Shown here: positions 11,001-19,766 of the stretch, piece after piece
Layout of the letters: each line of letters opens with the position of its first letter
How positions within the stretch are numbered: the stretch's first letter is position 1
Assembly: GCA_018105865.1 (NCBI GenBank)
Contig: CM030851.1
Coordinates: 3,881,968 to 3,945,967 of the forward strand
Direction: 5' to 3'
DNA length: 64,000 bases
DNA from: Metaphire vulgaris
Taxonomy: Eukaryota > Annelida > Clitellata > Crassiclitellata > Megascolecidae
Notes under the pieces: model-generated
Database searches by the model: none
The model's input: the letters and a program-made list of their open reading frames with translations, nothing else
What the model was told of the DNA's origin: nothing
Program-made: the position numbers and the translations under genes

Positions 11001-11507
11001 CAGCGGAGGGGGCACGGCTCCCCATGTGGAGCCGCCATTGAATGTTGGTAGTTGACAGTGTAGATCTCACTAAAAGCCTAATAGCCTGGTCTAGTACATG
11101 CAACTGGAGGGTAAATTTAGTCGAAATAGTTGAAATTATTCAAGTTTTAGAGGAAAATTGCTCAAAATGAATACTCGCCGATTACAGTTAGATACGTCGC
11201 AGATTCAACGGCTGTCTCAAACGATTTACACGAATATATCTCCCAGCGTGTCTTCTATCGGCAGAATCGATTATGAGATCACATTGTCCTCCTCCTCCTC
11301 CTCCTCCGCTATTAATTCTATATGCCGATGTCAAACTGAACAGTATGAGGGAATCGAGAAATATTAAGATAGGTTTCGTACCGCTGACTCTGACCAGACT
11401 CCAAATTGCACTGTCATTGAAAGCCGTGTGATTAACAGTGCAGTGCAGAGTTATATTTGCACCGACTACGGCTACAAAATTGTTAGGAATATTCATGGAA
11501 GATTTCT
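7874..11507 (-). CDS. Ig-superfamily receptor with ITAM-like tail (5' exon missing)
   Basis: Five exons on the minus strand join in a single frame: Ig1 (11507-11196), Ig2 (10587-10261), Ig3 (9871-9599 or 9605), transmembrane (8522-8412) and cytoplasmic tail (8079-7874). Every junction is phase 1, as in animal Ig genes. The product would be a type I receptor with three Ig domains, one 23-residue membrane span and a 67-residue acidic tail ending YAQL-x12-YSEL-RPY. Spacing and sequence fit an ITAM, and SAYAQL also fits an ITIM, so signalling through SH2 proteins is likely by analogy only. The signal-peptide exon was not found. Ig1 lacks its second cysteine, and the donor leaving Ig3 is non-consensus, so the gene might be damaged or differently spliced. 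No orthologue is recognised. Confidence 0.7.
8412..8522 (-). CDS. Ig receptor exon: transmembrane segment
   Basis: 111 nt between acceptor gatttgttgcag and donor A|GTGAGTCA, phase 1-1. It encodes a 36-residue segment whose core TWIAVGFAGMTLMIIIVLMI is a membrane span, followed by a basic stop-transfer NCIRKTMK. It was found by hand because it contains no long open frame. Its donor phase matches the tail exon, giving KTMK-R-DEVSS across the junction. Confidence 0.75.
8633..9062. mobile_element. MITE-like element with GGGCTGTCCAT ends
   Basis: The left end GGGGCTGTCCATTAATGACG and the right end TTGATGGACAGTCCC form an imperfect inverted repeat. Two TGACGTCAAC motifs lie inside (near 8648 and 8957) among runs of CCCCTCCCC. 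It sits in the intron between Ig3 and the transmembrane exon. The target duplication could not be fixed (TAT is possible). Non-coding. Confidence 0.55.
9103..9480. mobile_element. hAT-type MITE with GGGATGGGAT repeats
   Basis: 378 bp, ends CAGGCCTGTCCATGGGAC and its near inverse GTCCCATAGACAAGCCTG, flanked by perfect 8-bp repeats CTTATAGG (9095-9102 and 9481-9488). Subterminal regions consist of CCCATGGGA palindromes and TGGGA tandem units. It lies in the Ig receptor intron, 50 bp from the Ig3 stop. Non-coding. Confidence 0.92.
9531..9871 (-). CDS. Ig receptor exon: Ig domain 3, with optional GPI-like end
   Basis: The exon begins after tgtgttcgtag (phase 1). It encodes a C2-type Ig domain (GDRLICFADGNPKPKYAW ... 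HVFECTAWN). Unspliced, the frame continues through a small-residue stretch SSGSS and the hydrophobic run TLISYSILLLLFAAVYMAQ to a stop at 9531, which looks like a GPI-anchor signal. To join the transmembrane exon in frame, a phase 1 donor is needed; the two available (GTTCTG after 9605, GTTCGT after 9599) are poor matches to GTRAGT. Either anchoring is alternative or one form dominates. Confidence 0.75.
10261..10587 (-). CDS. Ig receptor exon: Ig domain 2
   Basis: 327 nt between acceptor gtgtttcaag and donor GTAAGTTA, phase 1-1. The domain reads NCGVNATHL, GDQVLMFCEINS, MNWRKDND, ITLRLQPRDDNAVILCTTSF: both Ig cysteines and the core tryptophan are present. Several N-x-S/T sites suggest an extracellular, glycosylated protein. 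The splice sites at both ends are strong. Confidence 0.8.
11196..11507 (-). CDS. Ig receptor exon: Ig domain 1 (V-like)
   Basis: The exon starts after ttgtcatcag and ends at CGAC before GTATCT, 312 nt, phase 1 at both ends. It reads EKSSMNIPNNFVAVVGANIT, TLHCTVNH, then IWSLV, a run of seven glycines from a GGA microsatellite (about 11288-11309 on the plus strand as TCC), and QCDLIIDSADRRHAGRYIRV. The expected Y-x-C of an Ig fold is Y-I-R here (codon CGT where TGT is expected). The disulphide is therefore missing, or replaced by the nearby QC cysteine. Confidence 0.65.
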
Positions 11508-13180
11508 CTGATGACAAACACGAGCAAAAATATTTCCTAAAAATAGTTAGGATTTAAGAATTAGATAGGTCTACACACAATTTCAGAGACTTCATAAGTT
11601 CAAGATTTCGTTATGCTTCTTATACTTGTTATGCTTCTTATAGCCTACTTGTCAAAATGTATCTGTTACTAAGCAACTTGTATCGAAAACCTGTATTACC
11701 TGACAAGCACACCCGTGGAATGGAAATTAACATGGAAAGATATGTATCTTTCTAATGTGACGATAGCTTTGATGATAATACCATTCGTTAATATCTCCGA
11801 TGCGATATTGATTCTCTGCACGAAGCAACTAATAATACAAAATACTGTATTGGCCAGGGAAAAGAGAAAGAGCTTCACCAGTGACACCTTTCGTCTCAAA
11901 TGACGATTAGGCCTATGTTTTTTGTACACAGGAAAATTGAGCTGCAATGTCGTCTTTCGTTTTTAGCCTTCTGCTTACAGAAGTACTAGCAGAGGAGTCA
12001 TTTGGCGGGGGGCTGGGGGAGCCGTGGCCCACCCAAGGAAATGATAATATTAATTTATAATGTATTAATGTGCAAAAATTGCAAAAATTGCCAAAAAATA
12101 TTTTTAAAATTGCAAATTTTCCAACATTGGCCCTAAAATTTTGCAAAAATTGCTCAAAATTTGCAAAAAAATTTGCAAAAAATTGCAAAAAATGCCTAAA
12201 AGTTTGCCAAAATTTGCAAAAAATTTTCAAAAATTTGCCCAAAATTTTTCAAAAATTGCAAAAAATTTTCTCGCCCCTCAAGAAAAGTGTGAAATGACGC
12301 CACTGAGTACTAGTACAGTGTTCTAGTTTTTGTAACGGGGTCTGCTGGGGCAGTGGCCTCCGTTTAGCAGGCTAAGTTAGCCTGTGTGAAAACCACCTTA
12401 TTGATATAAACATATTAAACGTCGTGTCATTAGGAAAGTCCAAATATTGTGACAATGGCCAACTAACGGCCAGTTATTTTTTTTATAAAACTGTACAAAA
12501 TGCCGGCACGCAGCCTTTGTACATTGACTTTTTAAATAATTCTGACCAAATACTCCATTTAAGACCCACATTTTCGCAATTTCCCCTCCATCCTGGTTCA
12601 AATTATGCTAAAATAATTGCCCATCGTCTCTTTGACTTAGAGTGCTTCAAGATCGGCCCAAATCACCCGTGTCTTAGATCACTCTATCATCTGCCAACAC
12701 ACATCGCATAATTGCGAAGACTATTAACCTTATGAGCTGAAGTTTTCGTTATGTTTCCGATCCTTGTTAAACGTGTCTGTCGCAAAAAATTTCGCATCGG
12801 TAATCTGCATTGCCTGGCAAGAACGCGAGTGGAATGAAAATAACCATCTGGAGAGGTGTATCTTTTCAATGTGACAATTGTTTTTGATGATAATTTCATT
12901 GGTTAATGCCTCCAATTGCGATATCGATTCTCTCAATTATTTATCTGCAGAGAACAACTAACCACAAAAATTGTGCTGTCCAGTGAGAAGAGAACGATTT
13001 ATTAGATATATATTTCCTTATTTTTCTCAATTGACGATTGTATTACAACTATGTTTGATCTATACAGGGAAGTTGGAGCTACAATACCTTCTTTTCTTTT
13101 GAGCTTTCTATTAACATTATATCAATATCAACATCAGCTTTTATCAATACATTGGTTTTCACACAGGCTAACTTAACCTC
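11508..13180. repeat. Repeated AT-rich region with an 0.8-kb inverted-repeat element
   Basis: About 300 bp at 11690-11990 are an old direct copy of 12806-13130 (shared runs such as ATATCGATTCTCT-like and AATGTGACRAT text). The sequence AAGTTAGCCTGTGTGAAAACCA at about 12374-12395 is inverted at about 13153-13174, with similarity continuing for some 36 bp. Hence 12370-13178 may be a non-autonomous DNA element. No target duplication was recognised. Splice-like signals in it (tgcttcgtgcag before 11826) do not lead to a recognisable protein. Confidence 0.45.
11990..12305. mobile_element. hAT-type MITE, family A (copy 2)
   Basis: 316 bp, ends CAGAGGAGTCATTTGG and GAAATGACGCCACTG, flanked by the perfect octamer AGTACTAG (11982-11989, 12306-12313). 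Interior again made of TTGCAAAAATTG-like units. It interrupts the first of the two ancient direct repeats described for this region. Confidence 0.92.
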
Positions 13181-13554
13181 CTAAATCACTTTAAATCTCG
13201 TTATTATTACTATAATTAATTGATGTGGTAATTTTGCGTGGTGCTAAATGCAACTAAAATTGTTTAAAAAATGGGATGCAAATACCCAGGAACCAACCAC
13301 TTGTAGACCTTTAGAGTTTCAAGCTACGAAATATACCAATGACTACAAGTTTCACTCGATTGATGGCAAATGCAATTATTATTATAAGGCGAGAATGAAT
13401 TTATGATAAATTGACTGATCACGTTAATGGTAACATACAGCACGTTCCAGTTTTACATATATAATACGCATATTCAACATCTACTTGGATGTTCAGAAAA
13501 CAATATTGTTTGACAGGACCTTGCCTTCAATCAATTAGCATCTAATACTACCAG

Positions 13555-13753
13555 CAGTGTTTTATCCAGGCCTGTTAGGAGAGATTCCCCCCCCCCAAAA
13601 AAAAATCAATATCTCTCCCCCCAAAAAAACAAATCTCAGCACTTCAGCACTTACACAAATTTTGCATTAAACTGTGTCTTTTCCCCTAAAGTCAAGTCAA
13701 TTTCTCCCAAAGGCCTCAATTCCCCAAAGGCCTGGAGTCTGGATAAAACACTG
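13555..13753. mobile_element. hAT-type MITE with CAGTGTTTTATCCAG ends
   Basis: 199 bp, ends CAGTGTTTTATCCAG and CTGGATAAAACACTG, flanked by ACTACCAG and ACTATCAG (7 of 8). Contains runs of C and A around TCTCCCCCCAAAA. Non-coding. Confidence 0.85.
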
Positions 13754-13982
13754 ACTATCAGCCGAAGGCCTTAAGCGAAAGTAACGTTAGCTACCAGCGT
13801 CGATAAATTAACTATACGCAAGATGGTCTAAGTGTAGTAAAAGTGATAGATATTTTTGAAAGACCCACATAGACCTATTTCTATATTTAGAACATGTAAT
13901 CACGCGAAGCGCTCTGTTAGGACTACTCTGTTAGGTAGGATGTAATTAGATTCAAAATTGTTTGTTCAAGTTTGAAGTCAGA

Positions 13983-14043
13983 ATGATCAGTAGATTTGCA
14001 TTTCAGTTACTCGTATTTTTAGCGTCGTCACTGGTATTTCATG
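13983..14043 (+). CDS. Possible signal-peptide first exon (weak)
   Basis: An ATG followed by MISRFAFQLLVFLASSLVFH, a convincing signal-peptide-like sequence, ends in phase 1 at a weak donor GTTTGT. It is on the plus strand, opposite to the Ig receptor, and no downstream plus-strand exon was recognised. It may be chance. Confidence 0.2.
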
Positions 14044-14189
14044 GTTTGTATCGCTAATTACAATTATGTATTTATTATCATCAGCTGATTTGTGTTTTCC
14101 TTGGTTGTGTATTACTGGTTGTGCTGTGGCTCGGCCACAGAGGATTGTACGATGAGTCCAGCTAGTGTCTAATTATATTATCTAATATC

Positions 14190-14490
14190 AGCATCACTGG
14201 CGGAAGATCTTCGTACGCTGTCGTGCAAGCAGAGGGCGCGTGTACAACTATATGGGACATTGCGGCCAGCTCGATATACCGAGAAGTCATGACCAGTGCT
14301 CGGCGAAAACAGTGTCATGGAAGGACACAAGACGGAAACAGGAGGCGGATCAACATTCTGTGTCTCGCTATTGCCGCTGAAGAGCTGACAGAGGGCAGGA
14401 TGGTGACGATGCCTCTTGGAAATGTTTTGTGCCCAGCTATTGCCACCAATGGGTTGGCAGAAAGCAATGATGATGATGAATATATTATAT
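14190..14490 (+). mobile_element. RTE-like LINE 3' end fragment
   Basis: The last 90 bp (GAAATGTTTTGTGCCCAGCT ... GTTGGCAGAAAGCAATGATG) closely match the 3' terminus of the LINE at 6448-7257, including the short GATGATGAT tail. Upstream text reads SARRKQCHGR in one frame. 5'-truncated and non-functional. Confidence 0.7.
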
Positions 14491-15154
14491 ACAGTCATAT
14501 AAAGACCTCTGGCTAGCCTTGTATAAGATGAAAGCATAGGCCAAGTGCGCAAGCCCTTTGCGCCAGCCTCTCTACAAGTAAGACCGCTGCTGTACCTCTT
14601 CGGGATACCGCCTAGGAACTACATTAGGTGTTCGTTCACCTAGACTAACCTGCAAAGGATCTAGGAGAAGAAAAACTATGATTTCAAACCCGAGCAAGAC
14701 GGCCCGCTGAGCCCTGGAAGGCACCCGTCCTGGGGAAGACGACTCTGAACAAATTAAATCCATTTGCACCGCCTGTAATTACCATCTCTCTTTACCTCAC
14801 AATAAATGCCCAATAATCCTCGATACTTCTAATCTATTGGAAACCTCATCTGAGCAATTTGCTCCATAATTACCTGGGGTTTTTAAAGATTGATTGATAA
14901 CGAGTGCTCATAAAACTTAGAACGTTTAAAATATTTGCCACTGAGCTATGGATTGGATTAGTAATAGAATGCACGCAGAATTAACCAATGACTCTTTGAG
15001 CGAAACTAATAGAAAATGAAAGACGTTATTATTTCTAGAAGAATGTTTGAATGTTGAAAATGTTAAAAGTTCTGAAGTAATTCACTTAACAAGAACCAAC
15101 GCTGCTGTTGATTACATTCACATTAATCAAGCCTGCATCTTTTGGTCCACCAAG
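14491..15154. other. No gene recognised
   Basis: Unassigned DNA. No splice-bounded exon, RNA gene or clear element end was seen on either strand. Confidence 0.5.
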
Positions 15155-15433
15155 CAGAGCCGTAGCTAGGAGGAGCGGGGGGCAGGGGGCGGCGCTGTTT
15201 TGGAGAGGGCGCCAGAAACCATGGTTGATTTTATTAGCAACGGTATTGCCAGTATGACAAGGAAACAACGGTCTTCACCCGCATTCTGCACACTACTTCT
15301 TTTCACTACTTAATCCTACAACATCCTAAATATGTCTGATAGGCAAAATAGGTCATCATCAGTTTTTTCAGGCTGTTAGAGGGAGAAAAATGATACCTTG
15401 CCCAGAGAGCCAAATACTCTAGCTACGGCTCAG
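15155..15433. mobile_element. hAT-type MITE, family B-related
   Basis: 279 bp with ends CAGAGCCGTAGCTAG and CTAGCTACGGCTCAG and flanking octamers CCACCAAG and CCGCCAAG (7 of 8). Interior is GGGGGCAGGGGGCGGCGC-rich on the left. Related in terminal sequence (CAGAGSCGTAGCNAGG) to 5030-5342. Confidence 0.85.
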
Positions 15434-15619
15434 CCGCCAAGTCCTTAAATCCGAAAATAAGCAACTGGCAATTTCAGTTGATCATTATAAACAGGACTCT
15501 TATATTTCAACCACTTCAGCCATTGCATTGCCCTCACCAAGGCAGCTTCGCAACATAGGCCTAATTCAGCCTATTTATAAATTAAACAGATCTAATGATT
15601 AAAATGCCAAAGTAAAAAG

Positions 15620-15625
15620 TTTATT
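15620..15625 (-). promoter_or_regulatory. Candidate poly(A) signal AATAAA
   Basis: Minus-strand AATAAA, 250 bases beyond the second stop (15876) of the ankyrin-nucleotidyltransferase gene. Position and context are suitable; AATAAA is common in AT-rich DNA. Confidence 0.4.
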
Positions 15626-15875
15626 CTCCATGCGCATTAAATTCAAATCTCATATTAAACATCACATTTCTCTCCAAATTAACGAAATCTAAGATGTTAA
15701 TTAATCGCAAGAATCTGTTCAGCGGTCCGGCCGGGGTCCTGATTGAATGTTTGAATTCTACCCACCACGATCTGTCATCCAACGAATATTGGTTATCCCA
15801 CTGCTCAATGGGTACAAAATGTTTAGTGAAATTATGACTGTTTTCAATTTGAAACTGCAGTGATCGACATCGAAA

Positions 15876-16094
15876 TTAGACATCTGTACGAAGTTTTTCG
15901 ATGAGGTCTTCCATCCGGAATGGCTGTTTTGAACTTTCTGGATTGGGAATCGAGAATTCCACCTCAGTTCTCTCACCACAAACTGACCAATAAAGGCTAA
16001 AAACATTCGCGATTCCGTCGATTGTGTTGCATATCTTTGCACAATAGCCTTCATCCCATGTGCTTCTACTGCGTGATTCCATCATACGCTCCAA
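15876..16094 (-). pseudogene. Out-of-frame former C-terminus of the ankyrin-nucleotidyltransferase
   Basis: This short frame reads MESRSRSTWDEGYCAKICNT and YWSVCGERTEVEFSIPNPES, matching the in-frame C-terminal extension of the paralogue at 59676-59900 (GYCAKICNVIDG, YWSVCNDETEVKFNLPNPE). In the present gene a one-base loss (cttgaaatt against cttggaaatt) plus an in-frame 6-base loss just upstream puts it out of frame. It is either a truncating mutation or a sequencing error. Confidence 0.75.
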
Positions 16095-18772
16095 AATTTC
16101 AAGCCGTTGTCTCCATTGACGCCGAGAATTTTCAAAAGGTCGTGATTTGATTTCGCATAATCAGTGAACGGAAGATGAAAATCTGGGATGAAATAACATG
16201 GCACAAAATCTTGAAGACAAAAGAGAAGGTAACACTTGAAAAGTTTTCTTACCCAGAAGTTCAGTTCAGATTCTTTCACTTTCAAAATACAAGATTCTTC
16301 AAAGCGTCGATTTTCAAAAGCCTCCAAACAATAGAGTAGACATGTTTTAAGAATATACGAGTGTTTTGGCTTCTGTACTATTTGTTTGGCCACCATGTAA
16401 GCAGCTCTAGCAGCAGCTGGACTGTCACCGATAATTTCACTCTCAACTGCAGCGAATGAGATTCTTGCGTAGGGAGCGGAATATGGAATCCAAGGATATT
16501 TTCTCTGCGGCTGATCGAAAACCAAACTCCATTCGTTGCGAAAATTTCCAAAATTCGTGTGATGTATTGCGTATTTTGGCCACCAATTGTCAATTCGAAT
16601 ACAAGGAACAATGTCAATTGATATTTTATTGAATACACATTTGTTCTCATTTGCCCGAATGACTCTAAGTTTTAAGGTTGCACAGACCCGAGGAGGGAGC
16701 GAAAAAGCACTTTCATCAAAATAGTGATTGTCTTCTGTTAAATCAAATACACTTTCATTTTCCCAGAATTTCCTGTCTTCGAGAACTTGTTGAATACAGA
16801 TTTGGAATCTTGAGCTAATTTCATCCGTCAACAGAAATCCATCTTTGTTGAAGAATTTCCTGAACGTTTCCGATTCAAGATTGGGAACGTGGTCTGACTT
16901 TTTAATCAAATGAACGAATCCTTTCGGGAAAGACGAATATTGAACAATTTGACAGCACTGACTGAGTTTCAGGAGTATGACGTTAAAATCAAATTCGTCT
17001 GGTTCGTTGATTTTCGTGTTTTCTTTTGCACTTCCAACCAACACGAATCTGCTTTCAAAGAGAGGTTCTATATCAGCGACGAATCTCAGAAGCTTTTCGA
17101 CAAATTTTGTGACTTCTTCCTTGAAGATTAACGACTTCTGGTCTCTGTAAGCAAAGTGGGCAGTTTGCCAGATGTTGTATGCAAAGTTTGGCGAATAAGA
17201 TACAGGAGCAACACGTTTTAATACATTCGTCTTTCCAACCGGTGATGCAAGATGTGTATATTTAGCGTCGAAAAGCGTTCGCATGATTTCAAATCCACTT
17301 ACGATCTGAATTTCTGGAGGTCTCTTGTTAATCACCGAATCGACTTCTCGCGCTACAGATCCTAAGCCTGTTTCGCATTCATTTTCACAAATAACGCTAA
17401 AGACTGAGCGATTTTCGCAATATTCTGCGGCACTTCTGCCGTACATATCTCTCACCCGTGCATCAGCTCCCGCATCAAGCAATGCCCTGGCAGTATTAAA
17501 GCTATTCTTATCATTAGAGCACATCGCGACATGATGCAAAGCGGTTCTTCCTCGGTCATTTGTCGAATTTAAAATCTCCTGAAGATCAGCTCTGTTGCCA
17601 AGTACCTGAGATAACATGTCCAGTATCGCTGTTACATTGTGGTCACCATTCAGGCATAATCTATGAATAATTGTATTTCCTCGATCATCAGTGAGATAAT
17701 TAATCATCTTCTTCAACTCATTTGATCTCTTAACAGCGTTCGCCAGTTTCGCTCGAACTTCCAAGTCACGGGCAGATCGACAGCGAAAATCTCGACTTTC
17801 AAACTTATAATTGGATTTTTTAAGTAGAAGTTTTTTCAATTTCGATTTTTCCAGCAATTTTATTTTCGTATATTTTCGTTTCGTTTCCGTAAGATCTCTC
17901 AAAAGGTCACGCAGTAAATCCTCTAATGAGTAAAATGCAGCTGCATGCAACGCTGTGAAACCTCTCAAATCATAGCAGTTAATGTCCGCTCCAGCAATCA
18001 ACAGAATTTTGACTGTGTTGAAGTTTCCCTTCTCCACAGCGTGTATCAGGGCAGTTTTGCCAGCCATATCTTTAATATTAATGTCCGCCTTGTATTGCGA
18101 ATTTAGTAGAACGGGCACAATTTCATTGTTGCCTCTTATTGAAGCCTCAACAAGCGGTGTCCTTCCTTTCCAGTTTCTTGCGTTAACGCTTGCTCCATTC
18201 ATCAAAAGGTTAGTGACAAGTTCATTCTGGAGTCTGGAATATTCAGTGTAAATGTCATGAAATTTGGAGACAGCCAAATGGAGAGGCGTATTTCCTTCAT
18301 AATCCACTGCATCCATTTGAATCCTGTCTCCCAATCTAAGTAGAAATATCGCCGTTTTGTAATTTGCGTCGTGTAAAGCTGTCCGTCCATTGTAGTCACA
18401 CAAATTGACATCCGTATTATAAGATTTTCTGCAGAGAATACTGATTACGTCGATGTGATCAGCATGTGCTGCAGCCATGAACGCCGTCTGTCCTTTCGAG
18501 TTCCTCATATTCGACTGAGCTCCTCTTTCTAAAAGGTATTCTACAATATGGAAATGACCATTTGCAGCGGCCAAATGCAGGAGAGTTTGATTAGCGCTGT
18601 TCTTAATATTCATGTCAGGTATGTCTGAACCTTTCAAAGTGCGCAAGTTTCCATTTGCTGAAGCTGCGTACAGATCAACAGTTTCTTCCCTTCGAGAATC
18701 ACGTACTCTCACGCCACGACATATACTCGAAAGTTCGTAGTCTTCTGCCCGACAACGATTACCATAAAATAT
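16082..18772 (-). CDS. Ankyrin-repeat Mab-21/cGAS-like nucleotidyltransferase (cGLR-like)
   Basis: One exon, open for 896 codons after acceptor cacctatttcag (phase 0); the start codon must lie in an upstream exon. Numbering from the GTG at 18712: ankyrin repeats at about 41-262 and 343-434 (GRTALH, GNTPLHLA, GFTALHAAA), split by a lysine-rich linker 278-312. The C-terminal Mab-21 domain spans about 525-865: VLVGSAKENTK (G560,S561), PDEFDFNVIL (E573, D575), KISIDIVPCI (D700), WIPYSAPYARISFA, then SYILKTCLLYCLE. All three metal-binding acids of cGAS-like enzymes are present, so synthesis of a cyclic dinucleotide or similar product after ligand sensing is plausible. Compared with the paralogue, a missing G near 16090 shifts the frame and replaces the last ~70 residues; those lie beyond the Mab-21 fold. 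Confidence 0.88.
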   Translation of the reverse strand: MFYGNRCRAEDYELSSICRGVRVRDSRREETVDLYAASANGNLRTLKGSDIPDMNIKNSANQTLLHLAAANGHFHIVEYLLERGAQSNMRNSKGQTAFMAAAHADHIDVISILCRKSYNTDVNLCDYNGRTALHDANYKTAIFLLRLGDRIQMDAVDYEGNTPLHLAVSKFHDIYTEYSRLQNELVTNLLMNGASVNARNWKGRTPLVEASIRGNNEIVPVLLNSQYKADINIKDMAGKTALIHAVEKGNFNTVKILLIAGADINCYDLRGFTALHAAAFYSLEDLLRDLLRDLTETKRKYTKIKLLEKSKLKKLLLKKSNYKFESRDFRCRSARDLEVRAKLANAVKRSNELKKMINYLTDDRGNTIIHRLCLNGDHNVTAILDMLSQVLGNRADLQEILNSTNDRGRTALHHVAMCSNDKNSFNTARALLDAGADARVRDMYGRSAAEYCENRSVFSVICENECETGLGSVAREVDSVINKRPPEIQIVSGFEIMRTLFDAKYTHLASPVGKTNVLKRVAPVSYSPNFAYNIWQTAHFAYRDQKSLIFKEEVTKFVEKLLRFVADIEPLFESRFVLVGSAKENTKINEPDEFDFNVILLKLSQCCQIVQYSSFPKGFVHLIKKSDHVPNLESETFRKFFNKDGFLLTDEISSRFQICIQQVLEDRKFWENESVFDLTEDNHYFDESAFSLPPRVCATLKLRVIRANENKCVFNKISIDIVPCIRIDNWWPKYAIHHTNFGNFRNEWSLVFDQPQRKYPWIPYSAPYARISFAAVESEIIGDSPAAARAAYMVAKQIVQKPKHSYILKTCLLYCLEAFENRRFEESCILKVKESELNFWVRKLFKCYLLFCLQDFVPCYFIPDFHLPFTDYAKSNHDLLKILGVNGDNGLKFWSV

Positions 18773-19283
18773 CTGAAATAGGTGTGAATAATGTTGTGAC
18801 TAGTAAATAAATTCAGCAGAAAATAGTTACTAATATAAATATAATTTACAGACAATTTACATAGCGCATAAATACACCATTTCCAACTTAATGAGAAATC
18901 ACAATACTGCCTGTGCATCATCTTCTTCATCTCGCACGCATGCATGAACACATGATGTTGCTAGCACCAAGTATTAGTTTTCCCGATTTTAAATTATCGA
19001 ATTTATCACAAGTTACCGCCGTAATTTTGTGGAATCAGCCTACAAATGCTTTATATCTCATTGCGCACTAAAACAGTTGTAAATTCGATTTTCTTCAACT
19101 CAAAATTTTGTATGCACTCTGCTTTTCACCAAGCTGATTTGCCCTTTAATATGAAATATACATAAAAGTTTGACTACTTATGTTTTCATAAATGTCATCG
19201 CTGCTTGTAGTATAAATGGTTGATCTTGGTCTCGAATAATACAAAGTTGGTAACGATAACGAGGGCTGTTGACGGCAACTTAC

Positions 19284-19420
19284 AAGGTTTTCAGGTCTAC
19301 AAAATTCACAAAATTCGCTGTAGTACGAATTGGTCTGGTGATAACAGGCGAGTATGCTATGAATAACATCAATATTTCAAGTTGCGCTTCATACAGACTG
19401 AAATACCTACAAAAGTGCCA
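19284..19420 (-). CDS. Candidate upstream exon of the ankyrin gene (uncertain)
   Basis: A strong donor, CTT|GTAAGTTG, lies at 19284/19283 on the minus strand. In the phase-0 frame needed to join the main exon at 18772, the preceding text reads SYYSEFCEFCRPENL, which would continue IFYGNRCRAEDYEL. No ATG occurs in that frame before an upstream stop near 19365. So the start is elsewhere or the exon is part of the 5' leader. Confidence 0.25.
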
Positions 19421-19766
19421 TCGAATTAGAGGTTTGAAGATTGCCTTTGCCCTTGAGAGAAAAACGATACTTCGTTTCTGGCACAATGAAGAGCTTGTCA
19501 TTTGCACATGGAGCAGGAGTTGTGTCGAGCAACTGGGACAGAGTTGGCCACAGTGAAAGATAGAACTGAGTTACGAAGACGTTGAGAGAGAAATTTAGCG
19601 TCACTTTGAGGCAGAGTGTAATAGTACAATAGTAATAGTAACAGGAACAATAGAGAGGAAAAGAGCAAGAGGAAGACAAAGAATAAAGTTTACGGACAGC
19701 CTATAAGAGAAGCGACAAGAACTACAGACAACATCGAACTGATAAGGAAAGCCAGAAACAAAGAAG

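Noticed and set aside
11188..11200. Frameshift at the end of Ig1
   Set aside because: First suspected from the early stop, but a phase-1 donor (CGAC|GTATCT) before the stop removes the need for one.
11696..11947. Minus-strand exon-like segment with acceptor and donor (11826-11703)
   Set aside because: The duplicate at 12806-12940 does not keep the same frame, and no domain is visible; treated as repeat DNA.
14100..14200. Hammerhead-ribozyme-like text around GATGAGTCC
   Set aside because: The conserved CTGATGA and GAAA core elements are not both present with pairing stems.
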